Positions 1 through 5,204 of a stretch of DNA of 9,562 nt are shown here, piece after piece. The notes under the pieces were generated by a model. The model searched no databases. It had not been told where the DNA came from and saw only the letters and a program-made list of their open reading frames with translations. Each line of letters begins with the position of its first letter. The stretch's first letter is position 1. The position numbers and the translations under genes were made by a program. The DNA comes from an uncultured Eubacteriales bacterium (GTDB taxonomy: Bacteria; Bacillota; Clostridia; Oscillospirales; Oscillospiraceae): contig CAJLCS010000067.1 of assembly GCA_905205195.1 (NCBI GenBank), positions 1 through 9,562 on the forward strand, read 5' to 3'.

Positions 1-2
1 AT

Positions 3-78
3 GGCGGCATAACTCAGTTGGTAGAGTAGCCGGTTCATACCCGGTATGTCATCTGTTCGAATCAGATTGCCGCTACCA
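3..78 (+). tRNA. tRNA-Met (anticodon CAT)
   Basis: A complete cloverleaf can be folded. The acceptor arm GGCGGCA (3-9) pairs with TGCCGCT (68-74), with one G-T pair at the end, followed by discriminator A75 and an encoded CCA (76-78). The D arm carries CTCAGTTGGTAGAG. The anticodon stem (29-33 with 41-45) holds the loop TTCATAC with anticodon CAT at 36-38, and the T loop reads TTCGAAT. The acceptor stem is fully paired, which points to elongator Met rather than initiator fMet. A CAT anticodon modified to lysidine (Ile2) cannot be excluded from sequence alone. The promoter lies outside the window. The next tRNA begins at the following base, so the two are surely co-transcribed and separated by RNase processing. 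Confidence 0.95.
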
Positions 79-153
79 GGCCCGTTGGTCAAGCGGTTAA
101 GACACCGCCCTTTCACGGCGGTAACATGGGTTCGATTCCCGTACGGGTCACCA
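79..153 (+). tRNA. tRNA-Glu (anticodon TTC)
   Basis: The acceptor arm GGCCCGT (79-85) pairs with ACGGGTC (143-149), followed by A150 and an encoded CCA (151-153). The five-pair anticodon stem CCGCC/GGCGG (105-109 with 117-121) encloses the loop CTTTCAC, giving anticodon TTC (112-114), which reads GAA/GAG. The T arm contains GGGTTCGATTCCC. It starts directly after the CCA of the upstream tRNA-Met with no spacer, and a terminator follows at once, so this is the last gene of a tRNA operon that enters from the left. Confidence 0.95.
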
Positions 154-190
154 AAAGCAGATCGTCTTCTGACGGTCTGCTTTTCTTTTG
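154..190 (+). terminator. Rho-independent terminator of the tRNA operon
   Basis: The sequence following the tRNA CCA forms a hairpin of about 13-14 pairs: AAAAGCAGATCGTC (153-166) against GACGGTCTGCTTTT (171-184), with one T-G pair and a TTCT loop. It continues into TTTTCTTTTG (181-190). The stem followed by a U tract is a classical intrinsic terminator. The A153 base of the CCA may take part in the stem. Confidence 0.92.
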
Positions 191-223
191 CCAACAATAT
201 TTTGGAAAATCTTTGGAATTTTC

Positions 224-252
224 TTGCTATTGTGAAACGCGGATGGTATCAT
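224..252 (+). promoter_or_regulatory. Sigma-A promoter with extended -10, ahead of the small peptide
   Basis: The -35 element is TTGCTA (224-229), followed by a 17-base spacer and a -10 element TATCAT (247-252) preceded by TGG (TGN, extended -10). The transcript would start near 259. It lies just after the tRNA terminator and about 45 bases ahead of the TTG codon at 298, so it is placed to transcribe the short peptide gene. No palindrome is seen in the spacer. Confidence 0.65.
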
Positions 253-297
253 AGAAACAAGCAAAAGGAAATCCCGCGCGGCGGAAGAAAGGCAGGT

Positions 298-372
298 TTG
301 AAGATATGGGTTATTTTGGGGATCATTGCCTTTTTTGTGGGCGTTTTTGAGGCGTTGCTCAAAGGAAAGTAA
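298..372 (+). CDS. Putative 24-residue single-span membrane peptide (TTG start)
   Basis: This frame encodes a 24-residue peptide that starts MKIWVILGIIAFFVGVF (TTG read as Met) and ends in a basic LLKGK tail at TAA 370-372. Residues 3-17 are almost wholly hydrophobic, with Lys at both ends, as in a one-helix membrane peptide. The start is chosen at TTG 298 because GAAAGG (287-292) sits five bases upstream and no ATG occurs in this frame after the promoter. The frame stays open further upstream into the tRNA genes, but that part precedes the promoter and cannot be coding. An extended -10 promoter lies directly upstream and no other gene occupies the stretch. The family is not recognised and no function is assigned. 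The gene could be false, because a 24-codon frame is weak evidence by itself; promoter, ribosome site and composition together raise it. Confidence 0.45.
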   Translation: MKIWVILGIIAFFVGVFEALLKGK

Positions 373-377
373 GATTG

Positions 378-402
378 CCCCGGAAGCCCTCGGCGTCCGG
401 GG
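378..402 (+). other. GC-rich hairpin without U tract after the small peptide
   Basis: CCCCGGA (378-384) can pair with TCCGGGG (396-402) around an 11-base loop. It begins six bases after the stop codon of the small peptide. It is followed by GTTGCC rather than a run of T, so it is at best a weak terminator or a 3'-end stabiliser of the preceding short transcript. Confidence 0.4.
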
Positions 403-419
403 GTTGCCTGCGGAAAGGA

Positions 420-448
420 TTGACAGCGGCGGCGATTTTCTTTATAAT
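420..448 (+). promoter_or_regulatory. Perfect-consensus sigma-A promoter of the flavoprotein gene
   Basis: TTGACA (420-425), a 17-base spacer, and TATAAT (443-448) match the housekeeping consensus at all twelve positions. Transcription should begin near 455, giving a leader of about 55 bases before the ATG at 510. A second possible extended -10 (TGATAAAAT, 465-473) follows but has no -35 at the right distance. The rest of 373-509 shows only the hairpin at 378-402 and an AT-rich leader. Confidence 0.88.
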
Positions 449-509
449 AGAAGATGTGTATTTCTGATAAAATGCCATAAATATGAAGAATTAAAGGATT
501 GATGAAGCT

Positions 510-1895
510 ATGTCAAGCAAGCACTATGACGTTGCGATTATCGGCGGCGGCATCGGCGGCCTGATGGCGGCCTATCGGCTGCACCGAAACCTCCCCGGCA
601 TTCGGGTGGTCATCACCGAGCGGGGCAATACGCTGGAGAAGCGGCACTGTCCTGCCGGAAAAAATAATACCTGTGTCCACTGTAAGCACTGTTCCATCAC
701 CAGCGGCTTTGCCGGTGCCGGCGCTTTTTCCGACGGCAAGTTCAACCTGGGCACCGCCTACGGCGGCACGCTGGGCGAGGAGCTGGGGGACGATGTGGCC
801 AACCGGTACATCGACGAGGTGGACAAGATCCTCAATACCTACTGCACCTCCGGCATTCCCAAGGTCTACCGCTCCAACGAGGCGCTGAAGCTCAAATGTC
901 TTCAGAATAACCTCCGGCTGCTGGACATGAACGTCAAGCACCTGGGCACCGACAAGAATTTCCTGACCATGCAGAACCTGATCCACGCGCTGGCGGACAT
1001 GGGCACGGAAATGCTGGCCTTCTACGACTGCGAGCAGGTGGAAAAGACCGAAAACGGCTATCTGCTCCACTACGCTAACGGCGAAACCATCGAGGCCGAC
1101 CGGGTCATCATCGCCACGGGCCGGGGCGGCGCCAATTTCGTGTCCGGCTTCTGCCGTTCCTTCGGCGTGAAGATGCGCTCCAACCATGTGGACATCGGCG
1201 TCCGGGTGGAGATGAAGGACATGATCTGGAAGGAATTCTCCGACCAGATTTACGAGCCGAAAATCCTCTATAAAACCAAAACCTTCGAGGACCGCTGCCG
1301 GATGTTCTGCTTCAACAAGGGCGGCCTGGTGTCGGCGGAGAACAACCGGGGCGTCATCACCGCCAACGGCCACTCCTTTGCCGACCCGGACAAGAAGACG
1401 GACAACTGCAATTTCGCCATTCTTTCCAGCATCCGGTTCACCGAGCCGTTCGATCAGCCCACGGAGTACGCCGAGAACATTTCCCGGCTGGCCAACATGA
1501 TCGGCAAGGGCAATGTGCTGGTGCAGCGCTTCGGCGATCTGGTCCGGGGCCGCCGCACCAACGATCACCGGCTGGGCCAGAACACCGTGATCCCCACCCT
1601 GAAGGCCACGGCAGGCGACATTTCCCTGGCGCTGCCCCACCGGATCCTGACCAACATCATCGAGACGATTTACGCCCTGGATCGGGTGGCCCCCGGCACC
1701 GCCAACGATGACACCCTGCTCTACGGCTGCGAAAGCAAGTACTATTCCATCCGCCCCGAGTTCATGAACGACCAATTTGAGCTGGTGGACGGCGTGTATA
1801 TCATCGGTGACGGCAGCGGCATCTGCCGGGGCCTGTCCCAGTCCGGCGCCATGGGCATCTATGTGGCCGACTGCATTGCCAAGGCAAATTCCTGA
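510..1895 (+). CDS. FAD-dependent dehydrogenase, COG2509-like
   Basis: This 461-residue protein opens with an FAD-binding Rossmann fold: DVAIIGGGIGG at residues 7-17 is the GxGxxG dinucleotide motif, and ITERG (35-39) ends the second strand. A cysteine cluster follows (C47, C55, C58, C61, spaced C-x7-C-x2-C-x2-C), then GAGAFSDGK (69-77). IIATGRGG (200-207) is the second FAD contact, and VYIIGDGSGICRGLSQSGAMG (429-449) is the C-terminal flavin site common to this fold. This order matches the uncharacterised FAD-dependent dehydrogenases of COG2509; the substrate is unknown. The cysteines could bind a metal or Fe-S cluster, or be redox active (inference). No signal peptide is seen, so it is cytoplasmic. 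The start at ATG 510 is supported by AAAGGA (493-498) 11 bases upstream, a slightly long gap, and by the Rossmann motif beginning at once. It is transcribed from the promoter at 420-448 and ends in a terminator, so it is probably mostly monocistronic. Confidence 0.88.
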   Translation: MSSKHYDVAIIGGGIGGLMAAYRLHRNLPGIRVVITERGNTLEKRHCPAGKNNTCVHCKHCSITSGFAGAGAFSDGKFNLGTAYGGTLGEELGDDVANRYIDEVDKILNTYCTSGIPKVYRSNEALKLKCLQNNLRLLDMNVKHLGTDKNFLTMQNLIHALADMGTEMLAFYDCEQVEKTENGYLLHYANGETIEADRVIIATGRGGANFVSGFCRSFGVKMRSNHVDIGVRVEMKDMIWKEFSDQIYEPKILYKTKTFEDRCRMFCFNKGGLVSAENNRGVITANGHSFADPDKKTDNCNFAILSSIRFTEPFDQPTEYAENISRLANMIGKGNVLVQRFGDLVRGRRTNDHRLGQNTVIPTLKATAGDISLALPHRILTNIIETIYALDRVAPGTANDDTLLYGCESKYYSIRPEFMNDQFELVDGVYIIGDGSGICRGLSQSGAMGIYVADCIAKANS

Positions 1896-1903
1896 TGTGT
1901 CTT

Positions 1904-1964
1904 CCCGGAGGCCACCGGACGCCCTTCCGCAAGGAAGCACGTCGGGGGGGCTCCGGGCTTTTTT
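1904..1964 (+). terminator. Branched Rho-independent terminator with GNRA-like tetraloop
   Basis: The outer stem CCCGGAG (1904-1910) pairs with CTCCGGG (1951-1957) and runs straight into CTTTTTT (1958-1964). Inside, GACG (1918-1921) pairs with CGTC (1940-1943), and CTTCC (1924-1928) pairs with GGAAG (1933-1937) around a GCAA tetraloop; the C-rich and G-rich connectors can pair further. The hairpin begins eight bases after the flavoprotein stop codon. The 3' arm CGGGC (1954-1958) could instead pair with GCCCG (1966-1970) across the T run, a competing fold that would weaken termination. Confidence 0.8.
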
Positions 1965-1998
1965 GGCCCGAATTGATGAAAGAAAGGGGAAACACCGC

Positions 1999-2889
1999 AT
2001 GAACTTCCGGCTTCGCCGCCTGACGGGCGGCCTTCTGGCGATGGCGCTGCTGCTGGCCGTTTCCTTCGGCGCGGAGGCGGAGGAGCTGAATGATTCCGGG
2101 AGCGCCGAGACCGAAAGCGGCCTGACCGCCGTCCATGCGGCGGTGTACCGCACCGGAGAGGGAATGCTGTTTGAAAAAACCACGGCCTCCGGCAAGGTGC
2201 TGCCCGCCAGCGTGACCAAGCTGTTCACCGCCCTGGTGGCGCTGGAATATCTGACGCCGGATACTTACGTCACCGCCGGTTCGGAGCTGGATTTCGTGGC
2301 CTGGGATGCCTCCGAGGCGAAAATCGAAGAGGGGGACACCCTCAGCGTGGACATGCTGGTAGAGGGAATGCTGCTGCCCAGCGGCAACGACGCGGCCTAT
2401 GTGCTGGCGGCGGCGGCCGGGCGGAAAATCGGCGGCGACCTGTCCGCCGGGGAGGCGGTGGCGGTGTTCGTCCGGGAGATGAACAAAACCGCCCGGCAGC
2501 TGGGGCTGACCCACACCCGGTTTCTCAATCCCGACGGCTACCATGTGGGCGGTCACTATTCCAGCCTGGAGGATCTGGTGCGGATCGGCCAGCTGGCGCT
2601 GGATACGCCGGAAATCGCCCGGTACGTCTCCATATCGGAGGACGAGGTGACCTTCGCCAGCGGCAAAACCCGGTTCTGGGAAAATACCAACGAATTGCTC
2701 CACCCTCAGTCGGATTACTACCGCAGCGACACCTGCGGCCTGAAAACCGGCATGACCGACGCGGCGGGCAGCTGCCTGCTGGCGGCCTTCCGGCGGGAGG
2801 AGGGGTATCTGATCGTGGGCGTGTTCGGATGTCCCGGATTTGACGACCGGTTTGACGACGCAGTGCTGCTGCGGGACCGGTACAGCTGA
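1999..2889 (+). CDS. Secreted serine D-Ala-D-Ala carboxypeptidase (PBP5/DacF family)
   Basis: This 296-residue protein belongs to the low-molecular-weight penicillin-binding protein family, which trims the terminal D-Ala from peptidoglycan pentapeptides outside the membrane. All three active-site motifs are visible: S71-V-T-K74 (nucleophile and general base), S128-G-N130, and K249-T-G251. The N-terminus has RLRR, a hydrophobic core (about residues 9-23) and a likely signal peptidase site near AEA at 25-27. The ATG at 1999 is chosen over an upstream extension of the frame because AAAGGGGA (1983-1990) lies eight bases ahead and the signal peptide starts there. The protein stops about 45 residues after KTG. 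It therefore lacks the C-terminal beta domain and amphipathic membrane anchor of typical PBP5 (about 380-400 residues) and may be released. No promoter is evident between the upstream terminator and the start. An ECF sigma gene follows after 92 bases. Confidence 0.9.
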   Translation: MNFRLRRLTGGLLAMALLLAVSFGAEAEELNDSGSAETESGLTAVHAAVYRTGEGMLFEKTTASGKVLPASVTKLFTALVALEYLTPDTYVTAGSELDFVAWDASEAKIEEGDTLSVDMLVEGMLLPSGNDAAYVLAAAAGRKIGGDLSAGEAVAVFVREMNKTARQLGLTHTRFLNPDGYHVGGHYSSLEDLVRIGQLALDTPEIARYVSISEDEVTFASGKTRFWENTNELLHPQSDYYRSDTCGLKTGMTDAAGSCLLAAFRREEGYLIVGVFGCPGFDDRFDDAVLLRDRYS

Positions 2890-2966
2890 AAAAAATCGGA
2901 AACGGGGTGAGAGAAATCCCCGGCTCCTTCGTTTAAGAAGTGAAAAGCCCGGAAAGCGGCTTTCGG

Positions 2967-2975
2967 AAAGGAGGT
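2967..2975 (+). promoter_or_regulatory. Near-perfect Shine-Dalgarno site setting the ECF sigma start
   Basis: AAAGGAGGT matches the 16S rRNA tail and lies six bases before ATG 2982. It decides that start over the in-frame GTG at 2940, which has no ribosome site. A short hairpin, AAAGCC (2944-2949) with GGCTTT (2958-2963), sits immediately upstream. Confidence 0.85.
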
Positions 2976-2981
2976 TTCCCG

Positions 2982-3524
2982 ATGACAGACGGTGCGGAAA
3001 GCTACCGGCGGTTTCTGGCGGGCGAGGAGGAAGGCCTTGCGGAGATCGTGCGGGACTATAAGGACGGCCTGATTCTCTACCTCAACGGCTATACCCATGA
3101 TCTGGACGCCGCCGAGGACCTGATGGAGGACACGTTTGTGAAGCTGGTGGTGAAGCGGCCCCGGTTTACCAGCAGCGCCGGCTTCAAGACCTGGCTGTAT
3201 ACCATTGCCCGGAACCGGGCGGTGGATTATCTGCGGCACAACCGGGCGGTGGCCATGCTTCCGGAGCAGGCGGCCCAGGCGGCGGATCTGGAGCAGTCCT
3301 ATCTGCGGCAGGAGCGGAAAATCGCGCTGCACCGGGCCATGGACCGGCTGAACGTGACCTACCGGCAGGTGCTGTATCTGGCGTATTTTGAGGATTTTTC
3401 CAATGAACAGATCGGCGCCGTCCTGAAAAAGACCCGGCGGCAGGTGGAAAACCTCCTTTACCGGGCCAAACAGGCACTGCGGGCTGAATGCAGCAAGGAG
3501 GGTGTTTCTGATGAAGGATTATAA
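2982..3524 (+). CDS. ECF-type RNA polymerase sigma factor
   Basis: This 180-residue protein has the two-domain plan and length of extracytoplasmic-function sigma factors. Region 2 (about residues 20-88) contains DAAEDLMEDTFVKL and FKTWLYTIARNRAVDYLR, the core-binding and -10 recognition helices. After a linker, region 4 (about 113-168) has LNVTYRQVLYLAYFEDFSNEQIGAVLKKT followed by RRQVENLLYRAKQALR, a helix-turn-helix for the -35 element. It would direct core polymerase to a small set of promoters, usually for envelope stress. The gene overlaps the next one by 14 bases, so the two are translationally coupled; that partner is the likely anti-sigma factor. I found no convincing ECF-type promoter upstream: GGAAAC at 2898-2903 has no partner at 16-17 bases. 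The cell-wall carboxypeptidase upstream fits an envelope role (inference). Confidence 0.93.
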   Translation: MTDGAESYRRFLAGEEEGLAEIVRDYKDGLILYLNGYTHDLDAAEDLMEDTFVKLVVKRPRFTSSAGFKTWLYTIARNRAVDYLRHNRAVAMLPEQAAQAADLEQSYLRQERKIALHRAMDRLNVTYRQVLYLAYFEDFSNEQIGAVLKKTRRQVENLLYRAKQALRAECSKEGVSDEGL

Positions 3525-4236
3525 CGAAATCGTGCGGGACGTGCTGCGCCGGAGCGCAGAGGAAGAGAAGGAAAACCGGAAAAAGAAGCGAATGCTGGTG
3601 CAGCTGGGGTCCGCGGCGGCCTGCTGCTGCCTGATTGTGGCGGCGGCTGCGGTGCTGCGCCACCGCAATCCCGGCAATGCCCTGCCGGACCCGGCGGCAT
3701 CCACCACCGGGGAGCCGAAGCAGGATACCCCGGCAAACGTTCACAAAGGAGACGGCGAGGTGCAGAATCAGCCCCAGTCCGGCGGGAGCAGCGGCCGGAA
3801 TGATGCCCAGAGCCTCCCGGCGGAGGACGGCCGGACGGTGATTTCGGAGTACGGCGGCTGGGATGCCAACTGCTACGCCACCCCGGGCAACGGCACCGTG
3901 GGCTATTCCATGCCGCTGGAGGCGGCCATGGATCATTACGGCGACGACGTGCTCTACCGGGTCATTATTCAGATGTTCCGGGACAGCGCCCACCTGCCCG
4001 ACGGCGGCGAAGCCGCCAGGGCTGAGGCGGAGCGGCTGTCGGCGCTGGGCTACGACGCCATGGTGGTCCATTCCGACGAGACGTCCCACGACTATCTGAC
4101 GGTCTGCGCCACCCGGCAGCAGCTGGAGGCGCTGCCTGCCAGCGTGTCCTACGGGTATATGCTGTTTCTGTCCGGCGAGCTGGTCGGCGGCAGCGGCGGC
4201 AGCGGAGACGTGCAGCCGGAGCTGAGCAGGGAATAA
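3511..4236 (+). CDS. Single-pass membrane protein, probable anti-sigma factor of the ECF sigma
   Basis: This 241-residue protein has a short charged cytoplasmic head (residues 1-27, DYNEIVRDVLRRSAEEEKENRKKK), one membrane helix (about 29-49, with three consecutive cysteines at 38-40), a Pro/Ser/Gly-rich linker (about 51-108), and a folded outer domain (about 109-222). The outer domain has aromatic and acidic character and the segment AEAERLSALGYDAMVV, followed by a strand-like TVCATRQQLEAL. The start is ATG 3511, set by AAGGAGGG (3495-3502) eight bases ahead; the frame also has GTG at 3502 without a better site. It overlaps the sigma gene by 14 bases and ends in a terminator, so it closes the operon. 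The gene order and topology suggest an anti-sigma factor with an outer sensor. It lacks the HxxxCxxC zinc anti-sigma motif, so the assignment rests on context. The outer domain resembles a small module seen in Clostridial envelope proteins, but I cannot name it. Confidence 0.65.
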   Translation: MKDYNEIVRDVLRRSAEEEKENRKKKRMLVQLGSAAACCCLIVAAAAVLRHRNPGNALPDPAASTTGEPKQDTPANVHKGDGEVQNQPQSGGSSGRNDAQSLPAEDGRTVISEYGGWDANCYATPGNGTVGYSMPLEAAMDHYGDDVLYRVIIQMFRDSAHLPDGGEAARAEAERLSALGYDAMVVHSDETSHDYLTVCATRQQLEALPASVSYGYMLFLSGELVGGSGGSGDVQPELSRE

Positions 4237-4241
4237 AAAAA

Positions 4242-4277
4242 CGGCCCGGGAAGGGGAAGCCTTCCCGGGCCGCGTTT
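4242..4277 (+). terminator. 13-bp GC-rich terminator hairpin, possibly bidirectional
   Basis: CGGCCCGGGAAGG (4242-4254) is the exact reverse complement of CCTTCCCGGGCCG (4260-4272), with a five-base loop. On the plus strand it is followed by CGTTTCGATTT, an interrupted T tract. On the minus strand it would be followed by seven T, the complement of AAAAAAA at 4235-4241. It sits six bases after the anti-sigma stop codon and should end the sigma operon; the minus-strand form looks stronger, although no minus-strand gene is seen nearby. Confidence 0.82.
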
Positions 4278-4311
4278 CGATTTGCCATGGGAATTGGTTT
4301 CGATTTGCCAT
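4274..4311 (+). repeat. 15-bp perfect direct repeat abutting the -35 element
   Basis: GTTTCGATTTGCCAT occurs at 4274-4288 and again at 4297-4311, an eight-base gap and a 23-base period, close to two helical turns. The second copy ends on the first base of the -35 element of the isomerase-hydrolase promoter. Two same-face half-sites next to -35 are typical of activator binding, for example by AraC-family proteins (inference). The first copy starts two bases after the terminator stem, so its Ts also serve as the terminator tail. Confidence 0.8.
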
Positions 4312-4339
4312 TGCGGAGTGCTGTGCATCCTGCTAAAAT
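4311..4339 (+). promoter_or_regulatory. Promoter of the isomerase-serine hydrolase operon
   Basis: The -35 element TTGCGG (4311-4316) is weak (3 or 4 of 6). It is followed by a 17-base spacer and an extended -10, TGC-TAAAAT (4331-4339). A weak -35 next to a tandem repeat is what an activated promoter looks like. The transcript would start near 4346, leaving about 30 bases of leader before ATG 4376. Confidence 0.68.
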
Positions 4340-4375
4340 GAATGTCATCTAAAGACGAAAGGATGGTCGTTTTTT

Positions 4376-5194
4376 ATGAAAATCGGCTGTTGTATGCCTG
4401 GCAACTTTACTCTGCCGGACAGCGCATTCCCGGAGCTGGGGGAGACCCTCCGGGCGCTGGTGGACGGATCCCGGTTCCTGCGGGAGGCGGGCTACGATTA
4501 TCTGGAATTCAACGTTCCCGCCCTGGTGAACCTGTCCGACGCGGACATGGCGCAGGCGGAGGCGCTGCGGGCCAAGGGGCTGCTGTGCCTGGAGGCCTGC
4601 AACGGCTTCATCCCCGGCACCATCCCGCTGACCGGCCCGGACCGGGACCCGGCGCAGATCCGGGCCTACCTGGAAAAGGCGCTGTCCCGGCTGGGACGGC
4701 TGGGCGTGGAGGTCGTGGTGTTCGGCAGCGGCGGCGCCCGGCGGATTCCCGACGGCTTTGACCGGGAGACGGCGCTGGCCCAGCTGGACGAGGTGTTCCG
4801 GACGGCGGAGGCCATCGCCCGGGAAAACGGCGTGACCATCGTCATCGAGCCGCTGAACCGGAACGAAACCAACTGCATTCCCACGGTGACCGAGGGCGCG
4901 GCCATTGTCCGGCGACTGAATCTGCCCAATCTGAAGCTGCTGGGCGACGCGTACCATATGTATGTGGAGGGGGAGGACCCGGCGGTGCTTTCCGACAACC
5001 GGGACATCCTGCGCCACGTCCATGTGGCGGAGCCGGTGAACCGGACCGTCCCCGTGGACTGCCCCTACCTGCGGCAGGTCAGCAAGGCCCTGCGGGAAAG
5101 CGGCTATACGGGTCGGGTGTCCATTGAGGGCCGCCTGACCGATCTGCCCCGGGAGGTCCGGGAGGCCCAAGCCCTGATGCGGGACCTGTTTTAA
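4376..5194 (+). CDS. Sugar epimerase/isomerase, xylose isomerase-like TIM barrel (tagatose 3-epimerase-like)
   Basis: This 272-residue cytoplasmic protein is of the AP-endonuclease-2/xylose isomerase-like barrel family. The four expected metal ligands are visible: E158 (IEPLNRNETN), D191 (GDAYH), H216 (HVHVAEP) and E251 (VSIEGR). Their spacings of 33, 25 and 35 residues nearly match the ligands of D-tagatose 3-epimerase (Glu, Asp, His, Glu), and H194, three residues after the Asp, matches a substrate contact there. VFGSGGARRIPDGF (115-128) is the strand-4 loop. It probably moves a carbonyl or inverts a centre in a ketose, with a divalent metal; the exact sugar is unknown. The start is ATG 4376, with GAAAGGA (4357-4363) 12 bases ahead, slightly far. 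An ATG at 4342 belongs to another frame and is rejected. The serine hydrolase follows ten bases after the stop. Confidence 0.85.
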   Translation: MKIGCCMPGNFTLPDSAFPELGETLRALVDGSRFLREAGYDYLEFNVPALVNLSDADMAQAEALRAKGLLCLEACNGFIPGTIPLTGPDRDPAQIRAYLEKALSRLGRLGVEVVVFGSGGARRIPDGFDRETALAQLDEVFRTAEAIARENGVTIVIEPLNRNETNCIPTVTEGAAIVRRLNLPNLKLLGDAYHMYVEGEDPAVLSDNRDILRHVHVAEPVNRTVPVDCPYLRQVSKALRESGYTGRVSIEGRLTDLPREVREAQALMRDLF

Positions 5195-5204
5195 GGAGTG
5201 CGCC

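Noticed and set aside
46..372. A 108-codon plus-strand frame covering the tRNAs and the small peptide
   Set aside because: It begins inside tRNA-Met and crosses tRNA-Glu and the terminator. Only the part after 298 has a plausible promoter and ribosome site.
1777..1998. A 74-codon N-terminal extension of the carboxypeptidase
   Set aside because: It overlaps the flavoprotein gene and the terminator; the signal peptide and ribosome site mark ATG 1999 as the start.
513..2228. A 571-codon open frame on the minus strand
   Set aside because: It is antisense to the flavoprotein and carboxypeptidase, shows no motifs, and arises from G/C-rich third positions that remove stop codons on the opposite strand. 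The same holds for the long minus frames at 1801-2703, 3184-4311, 4349-5263, 5079-6500 and 7451-8833.
2898..2933. Possible ECF-type promoter (GGAAAC with CGTT) upstream of the sigma gene
   Set aside because: The spacing is about 26 bases instead of the 16-17 that ECF sigma factors need.
4342..4761. A 139-codon plus-strand frame starting MSSKDERMVV
   Set aside because: It is a shifted frame of the isomerase gene, becomes Gly/Pro/Arg-rich low-complexity sequence, and has no homologous motif, while the overlapping frame holds all four metal ligands.
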